Assembly: GCA_023475455.1 (NCBI GenBank)
Contig: JAMCVR010000132.1
Coordinates: forward strand, 1-8,930
DNA length: 8,930 nucleotides
Reading direction: 5' to 3'
Origin: Thermoplasmatota archaeon
Lineage (GTDB): Bacteria; Pseudomonadota; Gammaproteobacteria; Burkholderiales; Thiobacillaceae
The translations under genes were made by a program, and so were the position numbers. A model generated the notes under the pieces. It was not told the origin of the DNA and searched no databases. It worked only from the letters and a program-made list of their open reading frames with translations. Position 1 is the first letter of the stretch. Each line of letters begins with the position of its first letter. Positions 1 through 7,530 of the stretch are shown in pieces.

Positions 1-127
1 AAGGCGATTGCCGCGCTGACCGAGTCCGGCAACACCTGCCTGTGGATGAGCCGCCTGTCCACCCGGGTGCCGGTCTATGCCTTGACACCCGAGGTGCAAA
101 CCCGTAGAAAAGTCACTCTTTTCCGCG
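1..127 (+). pseudogene. pyk: Displaced, out-of-frame fragment of the pyruvate kinase gene
   Basis: Frame 1 from base 1 reads a piece of the pyruvate kinase C-terminal domain, beginning KAIAALTESGNTCLW and ending RRKVTLFR. The same 127 bases recur without a mismatch at 395-521 inside the main pyk reading frame. After base 127 the sequence jumps back to an earlier part of the gene (ATGATCTCCAGC, start of the PTRAE region), and the frame shifts by one base. Frame 1 then runs through nonsense protein to a stop at 499-501. This is therefore the end of a first copy of a 394-bp unit, whose second copy is 128-521. Either the chromosome carries a tandem duplication that breaks pyk, or the contig start was wrongly joined. 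The identity is certain; the biological reality is not. Confidence 0.85.
1..127 (+). repeat. Direct repeat, copy 1 (127 bp, exact)
   Basis: Bases 1-127 match 395-521 at every position, at an offset of 394 bp. The match stops at base 128 (A here, G at 522). Its left limit is the window edge, so the true repeat may extend further left. The offset is not a multiple of three. Confidence 0.97.
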
Positions 128-718
128 ATGATCTCCAGCCCGATCCCCACCCGCGCCGAAGTCTCCGACGTCGCCAACGCGGTGCTCGACGGCACCGACG
201 CGGTGATGCTGTCGGCCGAAACCGCCGCCGGCCAGTTCCCGGTCGAAGCGGTGCAGGCGATGCATCGCGTGTGCCTGGAAGCGGAGAAGGAAGCCGAGCC
301 GGTTTTTTCCGGCGCGCGCCTCGACCACAGCTTTCTGCGCACGGACGAGGCGATCGCGATGTCGGCGGTGTTCACCTCGGTGCATCTCAACATCAAGGCG
401 ATTGCCGCGCTGACCGAGTCCGGCAACACCTGCCTGTGGATGAGCCGCCTGTCCACCCGGGTGCCGGTCTATGCCTTGACACCCGAGGTGCAAACCCGTA
501 GAAAAGTCACTCTTTTCCGCGGCGTCTACCCGATCAATCTGAAGACGGCCAGCAAGGAACGCGATGCGTTGCTGGCGGAAGCCGAGGAAGAACTGCGGCG
601 GCGCGGCGCGGTGCGCGAAGGCGACCTCATCCTGCTGACCATCGGCGAGCCGATCGGCCAGTCGGGCGGCACCAACACCATGAAGATCGTCCGCGTGGGC
701 GATTCGAAAAAGACCTGA
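128..718 (+). CDS. pyk: Pyruvate kinase, C-terminal part (5' end missing or displaced)
   Basis: Pyruvate kinase transfers phosphate from phosphoenolpyruvate to ADP, the last step of glycolysis, in the cytoplasm. The 196 visible residues begin inside the catalytic barrel with PTRAEVSDVANAV and the conserved GTDAVMLSAETAAG stretch. They continue through the C-terminal domain (TRRKVTLFRGVYP, then GDLILLTIGEPIG) and end at a normal TGA. Family members are about 470-480 residues, so about 285 N-terminal residues are absent, including the metal and substrate residues and the ATQM-type motif that should directly precede MISSPIPTRAE. The ATG at 128 is an internal methionine codon, not a natural start, and has no Shine-Dalgarno sequence. 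The missing upstream part is replaced by a duplicated piece of the gene's own 3' region, in another frame. The aldolase gene follows 47 bp downstream, a common betaproteobacterial arrangement that suggests one operon. Identity is secure; whether the cell has a functional copy cannot be told here. Confidence 0.9.
   Translation: MISSPIPTRAEVSDVANAVLDGTDAVMLSAETAAGQFPVEAVQAMHRVCLEAEKEAEPVFSGARLDHSFLRTDEAIAMSAVFTSVHLNIKAIAALTESGNTCLWMSRLSTRVPVYALTPEVQTRRKVTLFRGVYPINLKTASKERDALLAEAEEELRRRGAVREGDLILLTIGEPIGQSGGTNTMKIVRVGDSKKT
395..521 (+). repeat. Direct repeat, copy 2 (127 bp, exact), inside pyk
   Basis: This is the in-frame copy of bases 1-127. It encodes part of the pyruvate kinase C-terminal domain and continues naturally into GVYPINLK, so it is the copy in its native context. 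It ends just after the inverted repeat GAAAAG-TCACT-CTTTTC at 501-517. Confidence 0.97.
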
Positions 719-753
719 TTTTGCAAACGAAGCTTGCTGCATATTTTTAACCT

Positions 754-758
754 AGGAG
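754..758 (+). promoter_or_regulatory. Ribosome binding site of the aldolase gene
   Basis: AGGAG (within CCTAGGAGAG) lies seven bases before the ATG at 766, a near-ideal Shine-Dalgarno sequence and spacing. It fixes the aldolase start and fits a highly expressed metabolic gene. Confidence 0.85.
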
Positions 759-765
759 AGTGTAA

Positions 766-1833
766 ATGGCCCTGATTTCCCTTCGTCAACTGCTCGACCA
801 TGCCGCCGAAAACGGCTATGGCCTGCCCGCGTTCAACGTCAACAACATGGAACAGGTCAAGGCCATCATGGAAGCCGCCGCCGCCGTGGATTCCCCGGTG
901 ATTCTGCAAGGCTCCGCCGGTGCCCGTTCCTATGCCGGCGAACCCTTCCTGCGCCACCTCATCCTGGCGGCCATCGAAATGTATCCGCACATCCCGATCT
1001 GCATGCACCAGGACCACGGAGCATCCCCGGGCATCTGCTTCCGCTCCATCCAGTCCGGCTTTTCCTCGGTGATGATGGACGGCTCGCTGAAGGAAGACGG
1101 CAAGACCCCCGCAAGCTACGAGTACAACGTCGCCACCACGGCCAAGGTGTCCGAACTGGCGCATGCCTGCGGCGTGTCCGTCGAGGGCGAACTGGGTTGC
1201 CTCGGTTCCCTTGAGACGGGCATGGCCGGCGAAGAAGACGGTCACGGCGCCGAAGGCGCGCTGGATCACAGCCAGCTGCTGACCGACCCCGACGAGGCGG
1301 CCGACTTCGTTTCCAAGACCAGGGTCGATGCCCTGGCCATCGCCATCGGCACCTCGCACGGCGCCTACAAGTTCACCCAGAAGCCCACCGGCAAGGTCCT
1401 GCGCATCGACCGCGTGAAGGAAATCCACGCCCGCATCCCCAACGTCCACCTGGTGATGCACGGCTCGTCCTCGGTACCGGAAGACTGGCTCGCCATCATC
1501 AACAGCTACGGCGGCGACATGGGTCAGACCTATGGCGTGCCGGTCAGCGAAATCGTGGAAGGCATCAAGAACGGCGTGCGCAAGGTCAACATCGACACCG
1601 ATTTGCGCATGGCGTCCACCGGCGCCATCCGCAAGCATCTGGCGGAAAACAAGTCCAACTTCGATCCGCGCAAATTCCTCAAGGAAGCCACCGCTGCAAT
1701 GAGCGGCATTTGCCGTGACCGGTACGAAGCCTTCGGCGCAGCCGGCCAGGCCAGCAAGATCAAGAAGGTCTTCAACCTGGAAGAAATGCAGAAGCGCTAC
1801 GACAAGGGCGAACTGGATCCCAAGGTCAACTAA
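766..1833 (+). CDS. fba: Class II fructose-bisphosphate aldolase, Calvin-cycle subtype
   Basis: This zinc enzyme reversibly cleaves fructose-1,6-bisphosphate to dihydroxyacetone phosphate and glyceraldehyde-3-phosphate. It serves glycolysis, gluconeogenesis and, where present, the Calvin cycle, where it may also act on sedoheptulose bisphosphate. The 355-residue protein is full length. HQDHG at 81-85 holds the probable catalytic Asp83 and zinc ligand His84; GELG is at 141-144, GTSHG at 194-198 (His197), MHGSSS at 230-235 (His231), and NIDTD at 274-278 is the phosphate-binding motif. The long insert around [12 protein letters not shown] (148-158) and the overall length point to the larger class II subtype often called CbbA or Fba. 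The start is supported by AGGAG seven bases upstream. The gene follows pyk in the same direction and is closed by a strong terminator. No RuBisCO or other Calvin-cycle gene is visible, so a carbon-fixation role is not shown. Confidence 0.97.
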   Translation: MALISLRQLLDHAAENGYGLPAFNVNNMEQVKAIMEAAAAVDSPVILQGSAGARSYAGEPFLRHLILAAIEMYPHIPICMHQDHGASPGICFRSIQSGFSSVMMDGSLKEDGKTPASYEYNVATTAKVSELAHACGVSVEGELGCLGSLETGMAGEEDGHGAEGALDHSQLLTDPDEAADFVSKTRVDALAIAIGTSHGAYKFTQKPTGKVLRIDRVKEIHARIPNVHLVMHGSSSVPEDWLAIINSYGGDMGQTYGVPVSEIVEGIKNGVRKVNIDTDLRMASTGAIRKHLAENKSNFDPRKFLKEATAAMSGICRDRYEAFGAAGQASKIKKVFNLEEMQKRYDKGELDPKVN

Positions 1834-1857
1834 GCAAGTCTTGTAGTCGGCAAGTTG

Positions 1858-1890
1858 AAAAGGGCGGCTCCGAAAGGGGCCGCCCTTTTT
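1858..1890 (+). terminator. Rho-independent terminator after the aldolase gene
   Basis: GGGCGGC (1862-1868) pairs perfectly with GCCGCCC (1879-1885) around a 10-base loop and is followed by five T (1886-1890). The four A at 1858-1861 can pair with the T run, lengthening the stem and making the element potentially bidirectional. It starts 25 bases after the aldolase stop and should end the pyk-fba transcript. Confidence 0.93.
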
Positions 1891-2026
1891 GACCTATCCG
1901 GATTTCGTGCGGGTTTCCCTCTTATTGAAACAGAGGCAGGCGGGTTTAATGGCGCCGGGCAGAATGTTTCAATTGGCCGAACAACAGCCTTTCATTTGGA
2001 CGAAACCCGATTTACACTTGGCCGAC

Positions 2027-2827
2027 ATGCCCCAACCTGGTTTTCATCCCCGGCGCATCCTCCCGCGCCTGAGCGAAGCCCTGGCGGACACGCCCGTGGT
2101 GTTGATCCACGGCCCGCGCCAGAGCGGCAAGACTTCGCTCGCGCGTACCGTCGGGGACAAAGCGGGCTATGCCTATATCAGCTTCGACGATGACGTCCTG
2201 CGCGCCGCGGCCCAGGCGGATCCCGTTGGCTTCGTGGCCGACCTGCCGGACAAGGCCGTGCTGGATGAAGCGCAGCGCGTACTCGAACTGTTCACTTCCA
2301 TCAAGGCCGTCGTGGATCGCGACCGCAGGCCCGGGCGCTTCATTCTCACCGGTTCGGACAACGTGCTGCTGGTGCCCAAACTGGCGGACTCACTCGCCGG
2401 CAGGATGGAAATACTGCGCCTCCATCCCCTGGCGCAGGCGGAACTTGCCGGAAAGCCACCGGGCTTTCTCGCAGCTTTGTTTGGCGACGGCTTCAAAGGG
2501 CGCCCCCGCCAGCGGCTCGGCCGCGAGCTGGCGGAACGGATCGCGGCGGGTGGCTACCCGGCCGCACTTGCCCGGCCAGCAGCACGACGGCGCGCGGCCT
2601 GGTATCGGGACTACATCGACACTCTGGTGCAGCGCGACGTGCGCGACCTGGCGCGCATCGGCACGCTCGACGCCTTGCCGCGACTCATGACGCTGGCGGC
2701 AGGGCGGACTGCGCGCCTGATCAATGTCGCCGATTTGGCCGCCCCCTTTCATTTGAGCCGCCCCACCATCCGGGACTATGTCACCCTGCTGGAGCGCGTC
2801 TTTCTGCTGGAAGAGCTCCCCTCCTGA
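2027..2827 (+). CDS. AAA+ ATPase (DUF4143 type), N-terminal half; gene split by in-frame TGA
   Basis: This is the ATPase half of a protein of the widespread AAA+/DUF4143 family, whose cellular role is poorly known. Numbered from the ATG at 2027, Walker A GPRQSGKT is at 29-36, Walker B VLDEAQ at 78-83 and sensor-1-like ILTGSDN at 106-112. A winged-helix-like stretch follows (NVADLAAPFHLSRPTIRDYV). The frame stops at a TGA (codon 267) exactly where relatives carry Trp in a WHSNRL motif, and the homologous sequence resumes in the same frame directly after it. A TGG-to-TGA change is the simplest explanation. The ATG at 2027 is chosen because family members begin close to the RRILPRLSEALADTPVVL segment. 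The frame is open back to a TTG at 1889, with ATGs at 1949 and 1964, but that extension overlaps the terminator tail or has no family resemblance. No clear Shine-Dalgarno precedes 2027. Product stability is doubtful; a sequencing error is possible. Confidence 0.82.
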   Translation: MPQPGFHPRRILPRLSEALADTPVVLIHGPRQSGKTSLARTVGDKAGYAYISFDDDVLRAAAQADPVGFVADLPDKAVLDEAQRVLELFTSIKAVVDRDRRPGRFILTGSDNVLLVPKLADSLAGRMEILRLHPLAQAELAGKPPGFLAALFGDGFKGRPRQRLGRELAERIAAGGYPAALARPAARRRAAWYRDYIDTLVQRDVRDLARIGTLDALPRLMTLAAGRTARLINVADLAAPFHLSRPTIRDYVTLLERVFLLEELPS

Positions 2828-2848
2828 CACAGCAACCGGCTCAGCCGA

Positions 2849-3274
2849 TTGATCAAGACTCCCAAACTGCATGTGGGCGACACGGGTCTCGCCTGTGTGT
2901 TGCTCGGCGCCGACGCCGCCATGCTCGCAAGCGATCGCCCCTTATTGGGACAACTGCTGGAAACCTTCGTTTTTCAGGAGCTGCGCTGTCAGGCGAGCTG
3001 GGAGGAGGAACCGATTGCGTTTCATCATTTTCGCGACAAGGACGGGGTCGAGGTGGACATCGTCCTTGAGCGAGGCGGTCGGCATCTTGCCGGCGTCGAG
3101 GTCAAGGCCGCGGCAACGGTCACCGCGGCTGACTTCAAGAGCCTGCGCAAACTTCAAGAAGCAGCCGGCCAGCGCTTTGTCTCGGGCGTCGTGCTCTACG
3201 ATGGCGAAGTCACCGCATCGTTTGGCGACGGCCTGTTCGCCGTGCCGATCCGGGCGCTATGGGAAACGAAATGA
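2849..3274 (+). pseudogene. AAA+ ATPase (DUF4143 type), C-terminal half after the internal stop
   Basis: This continues the preceding ATPase in the same frame; homology resumes at 2828 (HSNRLSRLIKTPK), directly after the TGA. It contains the DUF4143 hallmark LHVGDTGLA, then LLETFVFQEL and FHHFRDKDGVEVDIV. A restriction-endonuclease-like pattern is visible: Asp344 in GVEVDIV and Glu358-x-Lys360 in GVEVKA, numbered from the ATG at 2027. In this family the fold is thought usually not to cut DNA. The only nearby start is a TTG at 2849 without a Shine-Dalgarno, so separate translation is unlikely unless ribosomes reinitiate or read through. Without the stop the protein would be 415 residues, normal for the family. 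The undamaged downstream frame shows that the break is recent, tolerated by read-through, or a sequencing error. The stop codon touches that of the opposing SNF2 gene. Confidence 0.8.
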
Positions 3275-3277
3275 TCA
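3272..3277. other. Abutting convergent stop codons in a TGATCA palindrome
   Basis: The TGA that ends the ATPase gene (3272-3274, plus strand) is directly followed by TCA (3275-3277), the complement of the TGA that ends the SNF2 gene. The two genes meet tail to tail with no intergenic base and no terminator hairpin between them, so at least one transcript must run into the other gene. Confidence 0.9.
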
Positions 3278-6200
3278 CCCCCGGATCAGCGCCATCAATT
3301 CCTCGGTCGATGGCAGCGCGGCCGCATCGCCCTCGCTCAGGATGCTTTCGGCCAGGGCGCGCTTGTCGTTGTGCATGCCGATGATCTGCTCTTCCAGCGT
3401 GCCTTTCCCGACCAGGCGATACACCGTGACCGGGCGTTGCTGCCCCATGCGGTGCGCGCGTCCCATGGCCTGATCCTCGGCGGCGGGATTCCACCACGGA
3501 TCGGCGATGACGACATAGTCGGCGGCGGTGAGGTTGAGGCCGAAGCCGCCGGCCTTGAGGCTGATCAGGAACAGCTCGCCCTCCCCGCCCTGAAACGCCG
3601 CGACGCGGCGGGTGCGCTCGGCGGCGGGGGTGGCGCCGTCGAGGTATTGATAGGCGATGCCGGCGGCGTCGAGCGGCTGGCGCAGCAGCGCGAGAAAATC
3701 GACGAACTGGCTGAACACCAGGGCCTTATGTCCATTGGCCACGAGCTCGGCCGCCAGCTCGGCGAAGGCCTGCGCCTTGGCGCCCGGCGCCGGAAAGTCC
3801 TGCATGGTCAGCCGCGGGTCGCAGGCGGCGCGGCGCAGGCGGGTGAGCTGGGCAAGGATGCTCATGCGCGCCTGTCCGGAGGGCGCGCCGCTCATGGCCT
3901 GCTCCGCCTCGACGATCGCCTGCCGGCGCAGGGCTTCGTAATGCGCCGCTTCCGCCGCATCCGGCTCGACCTCGATGATGAGTTCGGTGCGCGGCGGCAA
4001 CTCCTGCAACACTTGTGCCTTGGTGCGGCGCAACAGGAAGGGGCCGATCAACCGGCGCAGCAGATGCTGGACGTGGCGGTCGCGGTCGCGCTCGATGCGC
4101 GCGGCGAAGCGCTCGTTGAATTTCGGCAGCGTGCCGAGCAGGCCGGGATTGACGAAGCGCATGATGCTCCACAATTCCGCCAAGCGGTTCTCCACCGGAG
4201 TGCCGGAGAGGGCGAGGCGAAAATCCGCCTGCAACTCGAACACCGCCTGGCTGCGCTTGGCGGCGGCGTTCTTGATGGCCTGCGCCTCGTCGGCGACGAG
4301 GGTGTGCCAGCGCTTCGCGGCGAACGCCGCGCCGGCCTGCTGCAGCAGGGTGTAGGAGACGACCACCACATCGAAGGCGGCAGCCTCGTTCAGCACCGCT
4401 TCGCGTTCGCCCTCGCCATACAGATGCAGATTGAGGCTGGGCGCGAAGCGCATCGCCTCGGCCAGCCAGTTGCCGCACACCGAGGTCGGGGCGATCACCA
4501 GCGCCGGGCCGTCTTCGGCGCGCGCCAGCAGCAGGGCCAGCGCCTGCAGCGTCTTGCCCAGCCCCATGTCGTCGGCGAGGCAGGCGCCGAAGCCGGCCCG
4601 CGCCAGCCGGCTGGCCCACACGTAGCCGTCTTCCTGGTAGGGACGCAATTCGGCTTGCAAGGCATGCGGCAGCGGCGCGCTGTGTCGCTGCGCCTGTTGC
4701 AGCCGGTCAATGGCCTGGTGGAAAGTCTCGTCGGCCTCCAGTTGCGCGCCTTGCAGGGCTTCGTCCACCCAGGCGGCGGCGAGATGCGGCAGGCGCGCGC
4801 CGTGCTTGTCGCTTTCTATCACGGCGGCGAGGTCGGCCAAACGCTCCTTCAACGCCTGCGTGAGCGCGACATAAGCGCCATCGCCCAGCGCGACGAAGCG
4901 GCTCTTGCCGCGCGCCGCTTCCAGCAGCGCGGCGAAGCCGAGCACCATGCCCTCGTCCAGCTTCACCCGCCCGTCGATGCGGAACCAGTCGCGCTCGGAC
5001 GTCACGCCGACCGCCAGTTGCCCGGTGTCAACGGTCACGACGCGCACCGGCTTGCCCTTGGGCCAGTCCAGCCCGGCGATGGCGGGCAGCGCGGGCAAGG
5101 CCTCGACCATGGCCAGCGCGTGTTCCGGATCGCGCACCTCCCATTCGGCCACGCTGCCGTCCAGCGCGTAATCGTCGAGAAAAGGCAGGGCGTCGAGCAC
5201 CGCGTCCAGATGCGCCTGCTCCAGCGCCAGGTCGCGCGCCGCGCCGACGGTCTCGCCTTTGAAGGCGGCCATCAGGCGCCTGCGGCCCGAGGCCGGCGCG
5301 AGGCGCGGCCCGGCCTCGCCCAGGGGCGTCGCCACGACGCGCAGGAACAGCCCGTCGCCGGCGGGAGAGAGCTCGGCGCGCAGGCGCGATTCCGCGGCGA
5401 TTTCGCGCGCCGCCTGCACATGGTCGGCATGCACCTGAAAGTGGCCGGACAAGGCGTGCAGCGCCTGCTTCAGCGCTTCCTCCTCGCGCGCCGGAATTTC
5501 CACCTTGCCCGCCAGCAGTTGCGCGGCGCGGCGCTGGGCCGGGCTCATGCGAATCACGCTGACGCGCTGCGCGCCGTCCTTGCGCAGGGTGATCAGGCGC
5601 AGCGCCTCGGCCTCGCGCTTTTCTTCGGTGCTCAAATACCAGGACTCGGTTTCCTTCCCCGCGTCGCGCAGCGGCGGCGTCACCTTGAGCGTGACGCGCT
5701 CGCCCTTCTTGACGACTTCGATTTCCGGCGCGCCCTCGACCAGCTCGACGAACTGCTCCGTGCGGTGCGCCAGCGCCACCGCCGGGTGGCCGATCAGCGC
5801 CTGGATGGCGGCGGCCTTGTCCAGCGCGCGCGAACGCGGACCTTGGCCGTCGCGAATGGCGCGCGCGACCTTGGCGTCCCAGGGCGGCAGCTTGGCGTTG
5901 GCGGCGATCTTGGCCAGGGTGATCGGCTTGGCCTTGCTCCAGCCGCGCTGCCCGCGCTTCTGCTCGAGGCACTCGATCTCCTTCACCTCGCCCTGCTTGC
6001 CCGCGTGCACCACCCACACCAGGCGCGCGCTTTCCGCGCCGTCTTCGCTCGCGGTCTTTTCGGTGGCCAGCGCCTGCAGCGCCGCCAGCACGTCGCGCCA
6101 GCGCTCCTCCCGCCCGGCGACGAAAAATCCGGCTGGCGGCGCGCGGTTGTCGAGGACGGCCTGCGCGCCGTCCAGTTGGCCGATCAGCCAGTCGAAGCCC

Positions 6201-7441
6201 AACCCACCCAGGCGCTTGCGCAAGGAGGGCATGGCTTGCCGGATGCGAGCGAGCTCCTGATCCTTGAGTTTGAGCGTTTCATTGCCCAGCCAGGCCGCGA
6301 GCAGCATGCGCCACAGGCCATCCAGCCCACCCTGATCGTGCGCGTATGGAACGAAGGCGCCGCCGACCAGCGCCGTCTCGCCCAGCCGCGAGCCGATGGC
6401 GTGCACCCACAAGCCCCAGCCTTGATGAATGTCGGGCGAGCGCGTGCCGGCTTCGCCCAGACAGAACTTGCGCGCCAGCTCCAGGTGCCTGGGCGTCTGC
6501 TGCGCCAGCAGACACAGCGGATAGATCCACGCCAGGCTGACCGGATAAATCCGCTTGCGCGCGCCGACCTCGCCCTGGCGCAGCTTGGTGGCGGCCTCGA
6601 AGGCGGATTGGGCCTCGCTCCAGCGACCTTGCTGCGCCAGCGCGAAGGCGCGCAGCGCGCCGGCCGCGCCGCCCTCGATCCCATCGAGCAGGGCCAGCGC
6701 GCGCTCGCGCTGGCCGCGATTGAGCAGCAGCTCGGCCAGCCCGAGACGCAGAAAAGTCGGCATGCCGGCCTCCGGACGCCCGGCCTGGGCCAGCGCCCAC
6801 TCGGCGATGGGCAGCAGGCTGGCGTCCCAATCCGCCGTGACGACGGCGAGCGCTTCCAGGGTCAGGCTCCAGCGCCATTCCGGCACGATGCGCGCGAAGG
6901 TCTCCGGATCGAAATCCTCCAACACCGCTTCCTTCACGATGCCGTACCAATCCATGGCCTGCGCCATGCGCTCCCTGAGCTTGAACAACGACTCCGCGGA
7001 CGCGCCGCCGAGCACATTCAAGCGCACCAGGGCGACCGTCGCCTCGCGGTCGTACAGGGGCCAATAATGGGCGTGCCCGTAGCCATGGCCGCCGGCAAGA
7101 TCGAGCAGCACCGCCTCCAGCGCTTGCCGGTCGCCCTCGGCGAGCAGCTGCCGATACAACGCGCCGCGCAGCGCCGGCGCCAGGCGGTAATAACCCTGGC
7201 GCGCCGGATGCTCCTGCAGCAGCCCCTTCTCCCGCAGCAAGCGCTGCAGCTCCCTGATGTTCTCCGCGTTAAAGGCGCGCCCATCCTCCCGCTTGTATCC
7301 CAGAAGACGCAGCGCATTGAGCAGCGTGGTGCGCGGGCGGTACGACCACAACAGCGCCATGGTGCGCGCGACGACAAGGGCATCGCCGGGCAGGGAAGCA
7401 GCGGGCGCGGAAATCGCGCCGGGAAACAGGTCTGGAGTCAT
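3275..7441 (-). CDS. SNF2-family helicase/ATPase with large N-terminal region
   Basis: This is a 1388-residue Swi2/Snf2-type ATPase, probably a DNA translocase that remodels protein-DNA complexes. The C-terminal third has the helicase motifs in order: ADDMGLGKT (956-964), DEAQ (1051-1054, in place of DEAH), LSGTPVENRLAELW, then KALVFSQFVDFL, LISLKAGGFGLNLTAA, DPWWNPAAEDQA and GRAHRMGQQ (ending near 1335). Residues about 27-90 look like a winged helix-turn-helix (RTTLLNALRLLGY, IRELQRLLREKGLL, GYYRLAP). Residues about 230-285 contain two TPR-like units 30 residues apart (LGLAELLLNRGQRERALALL and FALAQQGRWSEAQSAFEAA). About 290-900 matches nothing I recognise. The ATG at 7439-7441 is the first in frame and is followed by a plausible N-terminus; its Shine-Dalgarno is weak (AGG about ten bases upstream). 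A candidate promoter lies at 7482-7510. The gene runs with rep but converges on the ATPase gene. Related proteins occur in betaproteobacteria as isolated genes. The biological process is unknown. Confidence 0.93.
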   Translation of the reverse strand: MTPDLFPGAISAPAASLPGDALVVARTMALLWSYRPRTTLLNALRLLGYKREDGRAFNAENIRELQRLLREKGLLQEHPARQGYYRLAPALRGALYRQLLAEGDRQALEAVLLDLAGGHGYGHAHYWPLYDREATVALVRLNVLGGASAESLFKLRERMAQAMDWYGIVKEAVLEDFDPETFARIVPEWRWSLTLEALAVVTADWDASLLPIAEWALAQAGRPEAGMPTFLRLGLAELLLNRGQRERALALLDGIEGGAAGALRAFALAQQGRWSEAQSAFEAATKLRQGEVGARKRIYPVSLAWIYPLCLLAQQTPRHLELARKFCLGEAGTRSPDIHQGWGLWVHAIGSRLGETALVGGAFVPYAHDQGGLDGLWRMLLAAWLGNETLKLKDQELARIRQAMPSLRKRLGGLGFDWLIGQLDGAQAVLDNRAPPAGFFVAGREERWRDVLAALQALATEKTASEDGAESARLVWVVHAGKQGEVKEIECLEQKRGQRGWSKAKPITLAKIAANAKLPPWDAKVARAIRDGQGPRSRALDKAAAIQALIGHPAVALAHRTEQFVELVEGAPEIEVVKKGERVTLKVTPPLRDAGKETESWYLSTEEKREAEALRLITLRKDGAQRVSVIRMSPAQRRAAQLLAGKVEIPAREEEALKQALHALSGHFQVHADHVQAAREIAAESRLRAELSPAGDGLFLRVVATPLGEAGPRLAPASGRRRLMAAFKGETVGAARDLALEQAHLDAVLDALPFLDDYALDGSVAEWEVRDPEHALAMVEALPALPAIAGLDWPKGKPVRVVTVDTGQLAVGVTSERDWFRIDGRVKLDEGMVLGFAALLEAARGKSRFVALGDGAYVALTQALKERLADLAAVIESDKHGARLPHLAAAWVDEALQGAQLEADETFHQAIDRLQQAQRHSAPLPHALQAELRPYQEDGYVWASRLARAGFGACLADDMGLGKTLQALALLLARAEDGPALVIAPTSVCGNWLAEAMRFAPSLNLHLYGEGEREAVLNEAAAFDVVVVSYTLLQQAGAAFAAKRWHTLVADEAQAIKNAAAKRSQAVFELQADFRLALSGTPVENRLAELWSIMRFVNPGLLGTLPKFNERFAARIERDRDRHVQHLLRRLIGPFLLRRTKAQVLQELPPRTELIIEVEPDAAEAAHYEALRRQAIVEAEQAMSGAPSGQARMSILAQLTRLRRAACDPRLTMQDFPAPGAKAQAFAELAAELVANGHKALVFSQFVDFLALLRQPLDAAGIAYQYLDGATPAAERTRRVAAFQGGEGELFLISLKAGGFGLNLTAADYVVIADPWWNPAAEDQAMGRAHRMGQQRPVTVYRLVGKGTLEEQIIGMHNDKRALAESILSEGDAAALPSTEELMALIRG

Positions 7442-7481
7442 CGGGAAAACCTACCGGGAATTGGCAGATCGGAACCGGTCA

Positions 7482-7510
7482 ATGGTAGGAACTGCGCGCA
7501 ATGCGGTCAA
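7482..7510 (-). promoter_or_regulatory. Candidate sigma-70 promoter for the SNF2 gene
   Basis: Read on the minus strand, TTGACC (-35, complement of 7505-7510) and TACCAT (-10, complement of 7482-7487) are separated by exactly 17 bases. They match the consensus at 5 of 6 and 4 of 6 positions. Transcription would begin near 7474, leaving a leader of about 30-35 bases before the ATG at 7441. This is a sequence match only. Confidence 0.5.
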
Positions 7511-7530
7511 CACCAACCTGTCACGCGGAC

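Noticed and set aside
46..501. A 151-codon open frame spanning the repeat junction
   Set aside because: It begins as pyruvate kinase and switches to Arg-rich nonsense exactly at the junction, so it is a product of the frameshift and not a gene.
719..765. Possible separate promoter for the aldolase gene (TTGCAA near 721 with an AT-rich stretch near 741)
   Set aside because: The -35 match is poor and the spacing is short. Cotranscription with pyk explains expression equally well.
526..1638. A 370-codon open frame on the minus strand across pyk and the aldolase gene
   Set aside because: It is a shadow of the two recognisable plus-strand enzymes, has no family resemblance and is low in complexity.
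1891..2026. Possible promoter or N-terminal extension ahead of the ATPase gene (TTGAAA near 1925, TTTAAT near 1945)
   Set aside because: The spacing of about 14 bases is too short for a sigma-70 promoter, and the open frame here has no resemblance to the protein family. I see no supportable feature in this stretch.
2825..2827. TGA read as Trp (altered genetic code) or selenocysteine
   Set aside because: pyk, the ATPase 3' half and the SNF2 gene all end naturally at TGA, so the code is standard. No selenocysteine-insertion-like hairpin is evident, and this family has Trp there.
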